Assembly: GCA_037954235.1 (NCBI GenBank)
Contig: JBBMOA010000009.1
Location: 28,492,126-28,556,125, forward strand
Direction: 5' to 3'
From: Aulostomus chinensis
Lineage: Eukaryota; Chordata; Actinopteri; Syngnathiformes; Aulostomidae
DNA length: 64,000 bases
Below are positions 1 through 12,568 of the stretch, piece after piece. A model generated the notes under the pieces. That model made no database searches and was not told the origin of the DNA. It saw nothing but the letters and a program-made list of their open reading frames with translations. The translations under genes and the position numbers were made by a program. How positions within the stretch are numbered: the first letter of the stretch is position 1; every line of letters begins with the position of its first letter.

Positions 1-2534
1 CGTAGCTGTGTTTAGACTGTGAAGGTCACATTTGTACAGAATGTTGTAATTCAGTATTACTGGTTACTCCAAAAACCTTCTAATACTACCGACAAGTATC
101 GTAAAGTAGCATGTCTGACCTGAGGTTGGGCGGATCGGGTCTGGGGGAGGACGCAGGTGCAGCGGGGAACAACACGTGTCCCAGTCTGCATGTGCTTGCC
201 ATCTCTGCTGCTCGGTGCTGCACACGCAGAGCAATATGGTTGACGATGAACTCAACATGAAACTTCATGCCGTCAATGAATTTATCCAGCAACCTGAGAA
301 CGCATGAAGGGAGACACGTGAGAATCTCTGGTGTTACGAGTCCAAGCGTGTCGTGGAATCGTCTTACTCAGAGCTCAGGCCCAGTTTGACGTTGTCCAGC
401 TGCACACTGTGGACGTAGCCACAGTACTTCACCCCTGCCTCTCCCTCGGGGTACACCAGCAACTTGTCCCCTCGCAGCACGGACGGGCGGTTCTCCGACA
501 CGCCAGGCACCTGAGGAAAGGCTCCATTAATCTAGTACGTCAGTGGTTACAATGGACGCCATGATGTCTGACCTACCAGAAAGCATTAAAACTCTGTAGT
601 GAAAGCCACCTACATTTAAGCTGACTGGTCATAGCATCTCTGGGGCTGTGCAATAGAATCCATACAACAATGCATCGTCAACAGCAATGCATCAAAAACA
701 ATGCGTCAACAACAATGCGTCAACAACAATGCGTCAACAACAATGCTCCGAGATGGAATCCTATCGTGTGTGTGTGATTGCAGCTCTACTTCACAAAGTC
801 CAATTTCCCTGACTTTACTGCATTTTTGTCATTACACCGAGTGGAAGATGGCGTGTGAAACTGCAGGTGACACGCCACATCATTGGTGGCAGGTTGGTTG
901 CTGTAGCAACAGCATCAACGTCTGCTTGATGCGTCTTCCTCCTCCTCCTCCTCCGAAGAAGAAGACAACGTGAAGGGGAGCAACGTCGGTTTGAACATCT
1001 TAAACAAAAACTCAACCCCCTTCAGTAAAATATTCTTATTTTCGTCTTCGTCAGTTTGTAAAACTTTAAAACTTCAAAGCTTTATTGACAATCGTCTCCA
1101 GCCAAATGGTCGGCGAGGCCCACCAGGCGTACCGCGTGAGCTCATTAGTAGTAAGATTGTGATGAGCAGGTTTACCAGAATCATGACATGTGGCTGACAC
1201 AATGAAAGTTGAATTTTCAGCGCTATTTTGAAATCTTCCCTACTTTCTGAATCGATCATCATCTCTAAGAGTGCTGGAAGGAGAGAGAGGACGGTGAGTC
1301 ACTCGTGCAAACCTCCAGAATCAGGAGCTTCTTGTTTGCCGGGTCTCTCTTCATGCTGGCCTGGGGTGTCTCGTTGTTGGGGATGTTGTACCTCCTGATG
1401 TCCACCTCCATCTGATGCCCCTCCAAGTATAACAGCAGCCGGAACCTCTTGGAGTAGTTGGCCATGCTCAGTGGATTCTCCAGCGCGGCGCTTTGTACCA
1501 GAAGTCAAGAGGGATCATACAACATTAGCTGTGTCGTTCAGCACCATAACACCACTGACTTCTTTGCAGGAAAGGAGTTCACGACGTGAACTTACATGTT
1601 GTCAGAGAAGCATGCTTGAGGGGACACCGCCAAACGCTTCAGTGCCTGGATGAGCTGGGGAATGTACTCCGGTATTTTATATTGTTTGAGTGCTACTTCA
1701 TTTTTCAGCTGCATCACTGACATCCTGGGAGAGAGAAAATGAGGACAAGTTTGAGTTTGACAGTGAAAAACCTTTCAAACCCCAAACAGCTCATCAGATA
1801 CCCTTCAGGTCGCTGGCCATCCACGATCTTGCACTGAGTTTTAGGGATGTCCACACGAATGGGGCAACATCTGTAAGGGGCCACGGGTCCCAGTTCCTGC
1901 CCCAAGGAGGTGATGCAGAGAGCCTCGATGTCGCGCACGATGTGGAACGCAGCAGAGGACGGTTGCAGGTCTGGTTTAAATTCGAAGGCCAACGTAGCAG
2001 GATAAAAACCCACAAAATGGCACTGGAAGTGAACCTGGATTTCATAACTGTCACCTGAAACGTAAGGTGAGATGTTTAGTTGACTCCTCTGGTCCATTGT
2101 GGCAATAATTCTCTCTCCACCAAATAAACCATCAACTTAACGACCTGGAAGGAGTGCCAGAGGGTTTGTCCTCGTCACGTTGCGCTCATCATGCAGGGTG
2201 ATGTATTTGAGCCAGTGCAGCGCCGTGTAGTAGGTGAAATGCACCGTTTTAGTTCCAGAGTTTTTCACATTCAGAGTTATTACACGCTGTTAAAAGAAAC
2301 AAAAACTAATGAGTCAAATAGAGCTTCACATTTGTACCAAATACCTGCGTTCTCATCATCCAGGTGAGACACTTGGTCAAATCAATACCTGCCAAGTGTC
2401 GCTGAGGGTCAAGTGCAGCTTCCCGTTTTGGATCTCATAGTCGGAGGTGATGGTGACACCATTTCTGTCAGCGATTAATTTATTCCTGTACGAACAGCAG
2501 TGGTTATGATAAACTGTAGTACAGGGAGCAGAGT

Positions 2535-2571
<37 letters not shown>

Positions 2572-4018
2572 GTGAAGGTTTCTCCAGATTTGGCAGTGAA
2601 AGGTCGAGGTCACTGTGACGGGCATCCAGAGCCACAGCCAGAGATTTGTTTTACCAAAATGAGGGTGACAGAAAATGTTGCAACCTGTAGCGATTTTGAA
2701 GCCCAACATAGAAAAGTGACCGGATCAGTTCCACCCTGTCCGTCTGTGGACACCAAAAGAATCTGTGGTTCTGCTACCTGTCTTTCCTGAGTTTCTTCAT
2801 CAGACGACTGGCCTGTTTCCTCCTGACTTGAGCTTCAGTCTCTGCTGGATCTGCGGAGGGTAATGACTGTCCTGGTAGAGGACGGGCGGCTCCATTCTGG
2901 CCCGGGTGCTGCTGGCGGCTCCTGGGGTTGTACCACTGGTCCACGTAGGAAGCTCTGACCTGCAGGAAGCGTCACAGGTGTGAGGGAAATCCTGGTGTCC
3001 TCCACAGAAACTCAGCTGACGAGAATTTCAGGTATAAAGCACTTTTCCACCTTAGTTGGAACATTTCTATGAACCGTCAGCTCCCTTTCTGCACCTCTTA
3101 CCCTCTGACCTCCAGGACCAACACCGTACTTTTACAAAAAAAAAATGTAGTTTTTTGTCTTATAACTCCATTACTGAGTGTGTCCAGATCAAAGTAACAC
3201 GGATTACGACGGACAACCACTTCAAGTGACTCACCTGTGACATCATCCAATACCAGACTGTAACCTGCGACCTTTCCTGTCATTTGAACGCTAACCATCA
3301 TCCCCCACTGCTTCCTGTGGTGGTTCAACCTTGAGCTCAGCTGCAAACAGTCACTGCACCGTCTCCCTGACGCCTCAGGGGTGACGCCCCGGGCGGCTGG
3401 CACAGGCCACCCTGGGTTTGATCACGCCTGTTTTGTCTCGAAATGCCCGCCATGGAGTTGCTGAACTCCCCCAGCAGAGATAGTGATGCTATTGACGTCA
3501 CACTTATACGGCATCGGTGAAGCGCGATGCAAAAGGGGTTTCAGTTTCAGTTGAGAGACAAAAAAAAATGAGTGAGCGTGAAAATAACCAAGAGGAGGTG
3601 TGTTTTCCACCAGTGTGGCCACAGCGCCATTTTTGATCTCTACAAAAAAAAGTGGAAAAGTCGATTTATCATTCATCTATTTATTTTTTAATGGAATATT
3701 TTTAAACTTCTGAATGTCATGAGGTGTGAATAAGGAAGTGTTATGAGGGGGGAATTAGTGGGCGTGACGTTGTCAAAATAACATTCTTAACCACAGAGAG
3801 CTGTTAAACATCTCAAACTGATTTTGCGTTGCACAAAGTTGAACCTCTTCAACCTGAAGAGGAAGAGGAGGTGGAGGATGAGGTGGAGGTCTTACCGAGA
3901 GGCTGAAGAGAATCTGGTCCCTCTTTCTTGTTACTATGTTGTACTCTTTCAGGGCAAAGAGGACTGAACCGAAGCTCGGATACTTGGTGTCTGCATGCCT
4001 GGGATGCGCGCACATACA

Positions 4019-4072
<54 letters not shown>

Positions 4073-4258
4073 CTTTAATATCCATTCCGATCATACACAC
4101 TGATCTGCTAAAGGAGCACGAACTCACTTTCCTCGGAACTCGTTGTAGATGGTTCTAAGCTCAAGTCTCTCTGTCGTGGATTCTCGATTGGTTTCGTTCA
4201 AAAACGCAAAGAAGTCCAGTCCAACCTGGCGACGGGATTTCAAGCTCATGCGAGTCAT
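1..4258 (-). CDS. mov10: MOV10-type RNA helicase, N-terminal half (partial, runs off left edge)
   Basis: MOV10 is a 5'-3' RNA helicase (UPF1-like superfamily 1) associated with Argonaute/RISC, mRNA decay and restriction of retroelements and RNA viruses. Coding exons on the minus strand, with GT-AG borders and consistent phases: 4258-4128, 3998-3896, 2959-2778, 2485-2389, 2286-2145, 2054-1802, 1724-1596, 1490-1313, 510-368, 293 to about 90. They give about 519 residues. The start is the ATG at 4258-4256, because an in-frame TGA lies just upstream. Family landmarks are QMEVDIRRYNIP (exon 8), PGVSENRPSVLRGD (exon 9), and GMKFHVEF with LRVQHRA (exon 10). Exon 10 ends near LLYD, just before the Walker A segment of known MOV10 proteins, so the ATPase motifs should lie left of position 1. 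Zebrafish has several mov10 paralogues and which one this is cannot be decided here. The exon 10 donor is ambiguous (GT at 93 or 89). Confidence 0.88.
670..746. repeat. 14-bp tandem repeat in a mov10 intron
   Basis: Units start with ATGCRTC and continue with CAACAACA. The first unit is 17 bp, the second a degenerate 14 bp, and the next three are identical 14-bp copies (701-742). It lies in the intron between mov10 coding exons 9 and 8. No function is apparent. Confidence 0.85.
2536..2574. repeat. (GT)n microsatellite in mov10 intron
   Basis: About 39 bp of GT dinucleotides with one GC interruption, in the intron between mov10 coding exons 3 and 4 and only about 50 bp upstream of the exon 4 acceptor on the minus strand. 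In the pre-mRNA the tract reads as CA repeats. Confidence 0.95.
4009..4069. repeat. (CA)n microsatellite in mov10 intron 1
   Basis: About 60 bp of CA dinucleotides between coding exons 1 and 2 of mov10. This intron is only about 130 bp long and nearly half of it is the repeat, so allele length would change the spacing of the splice signals. Confidence 0.95.
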
Positions 4259-4504
4259 GATTGACAGCAAGTGTCAGGAGCATCAGGCGGCAGAACTTGT
4301 GAGCGATGAGGAACGCACCAGGATGTCTTCCCCCGGCCCCCTGACGGCATCGCAGGAGCGAGACAACAAACTGCCGCTGAACTTGGACACCCTGACAGTC
4401 CGCAGGGGCGGTGACAGGCCCTCCGCGTTGACGCGGGGCTGTGATACTCAGACGGTGCTGCTCGGATGAGAAAACGAACGCCTCCAAATCCTCCTCTTGA
4501 CACA

Positions 4505-4515
4505 GAAACGAAACT
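4505..4515. promoter_or_regulatory. IRF/ISRE-like motif upstream of mov10
   Basis: The plus strand reads GAAACGAAACT, about 250 bp upstream of the mov10 start codon. It contains the IRF core AANNGAAA but is one base shorter than a full ISRE (GAAANNGAAACT). Mammalian MOV10 is interferon-inducible, which makes the site plausible. The transcription start site was not identified, and single short motifs occur by chance. Confidence 0.3.
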
Positions 4516-5492
4516 TAAAGGTGTCGAAACCGACGGCGGAGAGAAGAGGTAGCAGCGACACGGACGCCTACTGCGGATGAGTCACGCGGTGATGTCTGTG
4601 GTCATGAACCCGTGACCGAGCGAGCGGAGGGATCCGGGGCGCGGTCACCCCGGGGACCCCAGGTACACGGAGACGCCGCGTCTGCATGAAGGAAGTTGTC
4701 TGCAGCAGAAAAAAAGTTCGTTTTGTTGACAAGAGTGATGTAAAATGTTGTAAACAATCTCCCGCTGTTGGAGTCGCGGTGTGACGGAGTGACAGGTGAT
4801 TCGGGACGTCTTTCCAGCGTGTAGGTAAATGTTCCGGTCAGTACCGGCAACCTGCTACAGCGAAAGTTTCCGGTTCCGTCTGTTCCTAAAGCAAAAAGAG
4901 GTCATCTCGAATGGACTCTGATTTAATCGCCGGGTCACATGACACCAACAAGTAAAGCTGCATTTTCTTTTGAATGTTTTATGAAACTGTAGAAGCCAGT
5001 GATTGCATTGAAATACCTCTATGAAATAAACGATGCAGTACTATGAGTAGTACAACAGGTATCAGATCCCAGTGACGAGCAGCCCGACTGCGCACGTGCT
5101 GCACGGTGCATGAGAAGTCACAGGTTCTTGTGCCGTTGCAGCTCGAGTTCGGCCACCAGAGGTCGCTCCTGGTCAGTTTTTGCCTCGTTTGTCCCTCTGC
5201 AGACACCATCAGCCATCAGGACACGAGGCCCGTCCTTGTCTTGACATTTACTGATTCCCAACTTTTTCTGCATTTAGGAGCGGAACACAAAAGTTTGTTT
5301 GAAATCATTCAGTTTCCTCTGACCTCTGGAGAGGCAGGAACATCTTGAAGACGGAAGGACGCGGTCAGCGCCGGGGCACCTGGAACCTGTCCTGACATTT
5401 GTACTGAATTCTCCTCCACTCAGAATTTGTTTCATGTTGTTATGGTGCTTCATTGTTCAGAAACTAACAACGGGTTTGATGGTGGTGGTGGT

Positions 5493-5513
5493 GGGGGGGG
5501 GGGGGGGGGGGGG
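5493..5513. repeat. Poly-G homopolymer, 21 bases
   Basis: Twenty-one consecutive Gs preceded by GGT triplets. It can in principle form a G-quadruplex on the plus strand. Homopolymers of this kind are also prone to sequencing length errors. Confidence 0.9.
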
Positions 5514-6793
5514 TGTGACCAGGATGTGGAAGCTACTCATGGTTTATTGTTCATCATACGCAGAACTGGAGATCAGAAGTTGTGAGAGCAGCAGCACGGT
5601 GAGAACACCTTCATCTCAGGAGGGAACATCTGAGCCCAGAAGATCCTGGATTTGGGAACGAGTGAGCGGGAGAAGTATTTCTGAAGATTGGTGTAGAATT
5701 GCTAATATTAGCGTTAGCGTGTGTGTGAGGGCAGGAGGTGTCTCCCGATGACTAGAGAAAGTTTCTGTGTGACCAAATGAGGATGTGAGGGATAGCGGTT
5801 CAGGTTTGTTTGACACCAGATCCTCACAACAACCAGAGGTGTTTGTTTATGCGGGGCAGTGTTAGCGCTGCGTCTGTCTTGGTGTCTGTTTGTGTGTGTG
5901 TTCCTGTCAGCTGCCCATCTGTCTGTCTGGGTTCTATCAGAGCAAGCGGTGACTCAGCCTGTCAAATCACGGTACTGTACCATCTGTCATCGGTGACTCG
6001 TGATTATCTCGCTGTCCTTTCGGCCACAACCTCCCATGAGTTAGCATCACGCCCACGCTGTAGAGCTGTCCCTCCACGTGTGTTTGAGTGTGTGTGTGAA
6101 TGCCAAGAGAGTGAGCAGAGCCAAGAAATGACTTAAACGGCTGCAGCTGCGTTGCCATGGCAGCAGGGTGTTTTAATGGAGGGACATTAAGGGTAGCATA
6201 ATGACCGCTCTGGCCGTCGGAATGCCTTGATCTTATCACCACAGCGAGAGGGGATGCTCCCACTTTCGGATGGTCTAATAGCCCCCCTCTGATAGACAGG
6301 CAAACTCGGGGCACCGAGGTCATCCGGAAACACTAACACACACACACACACACGTTCACTCAAACTTGCCACAACTGAGTTCAGTTTTCCGAGCGTCTTT
6401 CAGCCTTCTTGTGGCGAACAAACTTGTGATGGAAACGCGATCAGAGGTGATTTCTTCCAGGAGGAGAGTGAAGAAGAGGAGCGAGCAGGCGGGAGATAAG
6501 AGCTGGTTTCAAACCTGCTGCTGGAGGAATGGCCTGTCATGGTTTTGGCACCCTCACATACTCTCGTACTCACTCACCCTCCCGAATCTCACACGGCGTG
6601 GCAGAGTGTATAAACGGACAAATCCTATAAGTCCGTCTGAATACCGCAACAGTCTTCTCCTAATCTGTTTGTTTGAAATTTGTGATGAATTGGCAATTTT
6701 CAGCAGACCTAACGCAGGCCTTATCCACACCTATTTGTCCATGTTAAGGGTTGAATTATTTCTCAACATGATTGGCTGGATGCCAGTGGAGGA

Positions 6794-6830
<37 letters not shown>

Positions 6831-6919
6831 TGTTGCTCTTTATCTCACTCAATGAGTGAGGGGAGGTTGGCTGTAAGGCTATCTGTCCCTCTCAGACACC
6901 CAATCTGTCTCTGTCACTG

Positions 6920-6950
<31 letters not shown>

Positions 6951-8580
6951 CTGGTTGAGAAGAACTGGCCTCCTGACTGTCAGCAGGAGTTGCTAAATGC
7001 AGATTTTGTGCCACATTATCACCGTGGTAACCAGCCCTATCAATAATGTCTGTATGGGCTGACAAAATATTTTTTCTCATGTTTTCGTTGGACTGACACG
7101 AATGAAGAGTCCTGGTCCATTTATTCCGTCTCCGTCAGACGGACGCTGGCTGAGAGCTGTGCCACGCTGAAGTGTCCCCTTGAGTCAGCTGAAGTGGACT
7201 TATCTCCTACCAGCCTCTCTGTCCTGGATCCAGACAGGGCAGAGCGCCACACTCAGCCCGCCGTCCTCTCCAGAGAGTCAGACCCTCTAAACCACACATC
7301 CTCCTTAGATTTGGCAAAGTGCTGCATGATGTGGCGTGTGGGGACTGGAGAGCCGGTGGGGGTGCTGACAGAAGCGTTGCTGCCGCTAACTCGAAGTTGA
7401 CGGTAAAGACACATGACCGGGCCGGCTCCTGCTTTGGTTGACCAGCGGTCGCATATTTGAGATTCGCATCGCCGAGTGTGGTGAACTGTGAGGGAGAACG
7501 AGGTCATCGATTGAGTCCCCATTCCTGCTCTGGAGATGCACCTGACAGTCCAGGATGTCTGTCAGGTGGCGTGTGAACAACCTAGCGACACAGGCTGGAT
7601 CGTTGTCTAGATGACACGTGGTATTCTGCTGATGGACAAAGGTCACGTGGTACGCAGAACCTCATCCTGGCAGGGAACGGCAATCACCTTTTCTCGGTTG
7701 ATCTGCGGTCGTCTCCACTTTCCATGACCGTAACTGCAGCAGTACTTTGGTCCAGCAAGAAGTATGAGGATGGTAAATCCCGCCCCTGCCGTGTTGGCAG
7801 ACGCGGCTTTCGGCAGAAAAACCTGTAAGATGGCTTCTGTTGTTTGAGCGCTTCGGGTTTTTGTTCATTTTTCTGGTAACTTTGGTTATTTGCTGTAAAA
7901 AGGTGTGGGATTATGACGCTTGAAGCGCTGAATGCTGCGGTTCGCTCCTCCGCCCACTGCTCCTCAGATCCTGACTCCCTCTTTTCATACAATAAGTTAT
8001 GACTTCCAAATTCAGTGTCAGCCAGTGGCAGTGTGGACAGACGGACCGAGACGAGGACGCGTAACCCAAGACCTAATTATCTTGCGAGGAGAATTTTGAT
8101 ACAAACCCTCATTTGGCCAAGACTCACAAACACGATGATGGCGAAGCTAAACAGACCACATTTGGTGCTGCTTCTGAGAGGACAAATGGGCAAGACCAAG
8201 TATTTTAAACATCTATTAGTGTGTTTGTCCCATAGGCGAGGACCTCACGCGCAGCTGCTCGCAGTCGTAGTCTGCATGTTTCCGTCCTGATGTAACCGGG
8301 ACAAACACAGTTCCCTTCAGAAAGGGTTAGGGGTAGTGTGTCCCCAAAGTGTCCCCAACATCTATCAGTGATTTAAGAAATCAGTGGTTTACCGTTTAAG
8401 GGTCAAACCTTTTGTCCTCCAGACAACGGAAATAAAGTGAAGCTTTACAAAGAAATGTGGAACTGCCTGGGACGGCTCATCAGACACAAACTACAGCTGC
8501 CAAGAAGGTGTCTTTGTCCTCATATCAAATATTAATTTCATACATACGCCAATCGCTGTCGCTTATAAACTTCTTAGCCT

Positions 8581-9603
8581 TATAGACACCTGTCCCCAAT
8601 AGGTACCTGTCCTCTATAGACACCTGCCCCCAATAGGTACATGTCCTTTGTAGACACCTGTCCCCAATAGGTACATGTCCTCCATAAATACATGTCCTCT
8701 ATAGCAACCTGTCCTTCATACATACATGTCCTCGATAGATATGTGTCCTCTATAGTAACCTGTCTTCCTTAGATATGTGTCCTCTCTAGTAACCTGTCCT
8801 CTATAGTAACCTGTCCTCCATAGATACATGTCCTCTATAGACACCTGCCCCCGATAGGTACATGTCTTCTATAGACACCTGCCCCAATAGGTACCTGTCC
8901 TCTATAGACACCTGCCCCCAATAGGTACATGTCTTCTATAGACACCTGCCCCAATAGGTACCTGTCCTCTATAGACACCTGCCCCCAATAGGTACCTGTC
9001 CTCTATAGACACCTGCCCCCGATTGGTACATGTCTTCTATAGACACCTGCCCCAATAGGTACCTGTCCTCTATAGACACCTGCCCCAATAGGTACCTGTC
9101 CTCTATAGACACCTGCCCCCAATAGGTACCTGTCCTCTACAGACACCTGCCCCCAAAAGGTACATGTTCTCCATAAATACATGTCCTCTATAGAAACCTG
9201 TCCTCCATAGATACATGTCCTCTATAGCAACCTGTCCTCCATAGATACATGTCCTCTATAGCAACCTGTCCTCCATAGATACATGTCCTCGATAGATATG
9301 TGTCCTCTATAGTAACCTGTCCTCTCTAGTAACCTGTCCTCTCTAGTAACCTGTCCTCTATAGCAACCTGTCCTCCATAGATACATGTCCTCAATAGATA
9401 TGTGTCCTCTATAGTAACCTGTCTTCCATAGATATGTGTCCTCTATAGTAACCTGTCCTCCGTAGTAACCTGTCCTCCATAGATACATGTCCTCAATAGA
9501 TATGTGTCCTCTATAGTAACCTGTCTTCCATAGATATGTGTCCTCTATAGTAACCTGTCCTCCGTAGTAACCTGTCCTCCATAGATACATGTCCCCTGTA
9601 GAT
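8581..9603. repeat. 17-bp minisatellite, about 60 copies, with higher-order structure
   Basis: A continuous array of 17-bp units, with a few 16-bp variants, of the form CCTGTCCTCYATAGNNA and relatives. The left half alternates two subtypes (a TCCTCTATAG type and a CCCCCAATAGG type), giving a 34-bp dimer. The right half has different subtypes ending in GTAA, GATA or GCAA, and a six-unit, 102-bp block repeated back to back at about 9368-9573. Because 3 x 17 = 51 bp, translation gives a 17-residue periodic peptide, and the minus strand is open over 9222-9590. The peptide is a by-product of the repeat and not evidence of a gene. Confidence 0.95.
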
Positions 9604-12522
9604 CAGAGTAACTCTGTAACTCTGCTCGTTCAGTGATTTTAGTAAATGAATTCCATTTAATTGCAAACAAAACGGGGAAATGAAAGACAACAGGAGCTAA
9701 CAGATCTAAGATCTAAGCTATCATAACCTTGCTGTGATGCCACATAAGCACAACGTTTGCTCGTCCCACCACCAGTTTTTGATGTGATGTCACACCTGGA
9801 AATCACCTGATGACCTCCATCTTTGTTTGCTGACCCCCGTCTTTGGAACCCTGCTCTGTAGAGGACACTGAACGCTCTCGAACTGAGCCTTCCAGTGGCT
9901 ACAACAGACAAATGACCCATTGTGATCATTGGTATTGCTTGATAGTTGTTACTTAGTTCATCTTACAAGAGTAATAATCACATGGAAAATGGGGTCAGAG
10001 TTTTAAAATACTGTAATTACCTCCTAAGTATCAGGTACACCTGTGAGAGTGAAGTGATCCGGTTCCCTTTGAGCTCCAAACCATTTGGTTTTATATCCAT
10101 TTCAGCTTCTGTTCTATACTTCTTGCTGACTTTATGCAGTTTATCTGCATCACGTCCCTGTGTCCCCACTACTCCCCCTCTTTGATTCAAGTTTAAAGGG
10201 TAATAAAGTGGGTTGCAATATGGTGGTTAGAGCCAAATTACCAGTGTCCCCCTACCGATCCAAGACTTGACCCCCCCCCCCCCCCACACACACACACACA
10301 CACACACTGCCATCGCTCAGAGCATTTCACTGGTATCGTGTTCCTCGTGCTGTTGTTGTTGTTGTTGTTATCTGCCTCTTGGCTCTGGCTACAGTAAACA
10401 GCTGTTGGTGTGTGCTCATATCCCATAAACACATCAGACTGCTGTTTACTCTCCCCAGACCATCCCAGCTCAAACACTTGACACAGACAGAGCGCCGGGC
10501 CAGCAATGAAAATGTGTGTATTGTTATACTATGCCTACACACACACACACACACACATGCGCGCACACACATACACACCTTTCTACACTTTCGCATTACT
10601 AGTTGCTAGTTTTAATGCTTAGCTATAGAGTGTGAGCGTGTGTGTGTGTGTGTGTGTCTGCGTGCATCTGCGAGGAGCCCTCTTACCTGCCCAGCAGGAT
10701 CAGGAGCTGTCAGCAGGGGGGCTCTGGTGGCGGCAGAGGATGTAGCTGAAGTTCGCTGTTACCAAAACAGAGGGGGGTATTATGTGTCCTGGCCTTTTTG
10801 ATAATCTGACAGTGGCCCTGTGCCGTATGGCATCATCAGTGAAGTACCTTTACTCATCTTCCTTCTCAAAGTGTTGACATGCTCCTCTTCCATTAAAACC
10901 TTATTGTTTACAGAAGAAAGCTTCTTTCCCACAAGATTTTTGTTTCCCCTGAGGTCAGAACATTTCCTACAGCTGTTGAGGAAGTCAGCTGAAATGGACA
11001 GAACGCTCATTTATTGATTTGCTGTCTCGTCACGAAGCGACAGATGAGCTCCTCTTTGTTTTTGCTTCGTCAGCACTTTATTGTAAAGCTGATATGATAT
11101 CGTTTCCGTGGCAGCTCTGTCTAAATGTTTTGTGCGCTATTCCTCTGTTTCATGCCAAGCGCTTGCTGTGTTTACCACTGTTTACTGAGAGACCGAGGCT
11201 ACTGTACTGTGTCCTGGCTCTCTGTTGTGCTGGTAGAGGGTGAATCCTGTCGAGGGAGGAGTGGAGGATTGTCGCCAATGGAGATTTCTTAATGGTCCAG
11301 CATGAATTTTTAATCCGGGACCTTGAGCGGAAAGCTGCGCCTTAAAACACAAAGTTTGCCATCACATTCCTCATCGAGTGTTTGTTAGTGTGGCTGTGAC
11401 TTTGCTGTTAATCTGTGTGTAGCTTTTTGGAGTTGTGTTTTTTAAGGTGGTGAAACCAGCGATGTGGTAAACGCACCTCCTCCGCTCCAGCCGGAGTGCA
11501 GGTGAACGCTCCCGCCGAGACTCTCGCCTGTAGAATTGTCTTCTTGGTGGAGACTGAAATGTTTCAACAGCGTTTATTCTCCCCCTGGTTTTCACATATT
11601 GTTACCCGTAAAATGCTAGGAATCTCTTCCAGGCACCACTAATGATTTTCAGCATTCACCTTTCCAGAACATTCCTGTCTCGCGACACATGTTAATGTTG
11701 AAGCTGATACAGAACGGGACCGATGTCCTGTGGAGGGTCCCTCCAGGAAATGTTCCGGCTTTCTTTCACACCACAGCATTCCTGGCATATTCCCTGAAAT
11801 GTTACTAGAGCCGTTCCCTCCCACCGGCCAAGAAACCCGCCAACACCTGCTGCCATGAAGCAGACGCAGGTATTTGTAAGCTTCAGTTTCCTCATTAATG
11901 GAAACACAGAACCCATCGTGAACACGATAATGTGCAGCTGGTTGGCGAACCCAGATTCCGACGCTTCCCAACTCAGCCGAGGAAAGCTTGTCGCCTTCAT
12001 TTGTACCTTTTGGGGACTTTTTGTCATCCAGGACCTGGCCTAGAATTCCAGCAGCGACGCTGTGACATCATTCAGTTGGCAGTGCGTTTGCAAACCAGAC
12101 GGGAGCAAAAAAACAGCAGAAACTCCATCACTGTCCCGCATGCTGCGTTTCCTACCGCTGCCAAAGATTGCATACGAGCCCCAGACGCTCCACTCGGGTG
12201 CTGTTTTAACACTATTCACTTGTTTCCGGCGTGATGACGGCAGAGGTGACATCAGTCATATTCATGAATGCAGGTGTATGTGGGCGTGCAGCGCCAGGGG
12301 AGGGTGTACCTCCTGAGGTGGGAAATTGCCAGAGCAGATTCACACACGACCTTTTGCCGGGAAAATGCTGGAACACTTCTGGGAAAGACTGCATGTGTGA
12401 ATGAAGCTTTGGTGTCAGCATCAGTGTGTCAGCTGGTATCACTCACTGGTATCTATGTCTGTGAGGCCTACACACTTTAACCCTGACCCTCGTCTCTCCT
12501 GTTTCCCACACCTCTGTCTCTC

Positions 12523-12568
<46 letters not shown>

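Larger units (their letters stand above)
4259..8580. other. Intergenic region upstream of mov10, no gene recognised
   Basis: About 4.3 kb. The first 400 bp are GC-richer, with several CpGs around 4400-4680, and probably hold the mov10 promoter and 5' UTR. The rest holds short CA/GT runs (6329-6353, 6795-6814, 6923-6951), a GA run following the GT at 6814-6830, and the G homopolymer listed separately. Open frames here (for example 6366-6815 plus) show no recognisable domain, have no splice context, and one ends in a GT repeat, so none is called as a gene. Confidence 0.6.

Noticed and set aside
6366..6815. A 149-codon plus-strand frame.
   Set aside because: It ends inside a GT microsatellite and has no recognisable motif.
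9222..9590. A 123-codon minus-strand open frame with 17-residue repeats.
   Set aside because: It lies wholly in the 17-bp minisatellite. The periodicity is a consequence of 3 x 17 bp and there is no non-repeat flanking coding sequence.
8581..9603. Whether the regular array could be a CRISPR.
   Set aside because: The units are head-to-tail 17-mers without unique spacers, and the DNA is vertebrate nuclear sequence.
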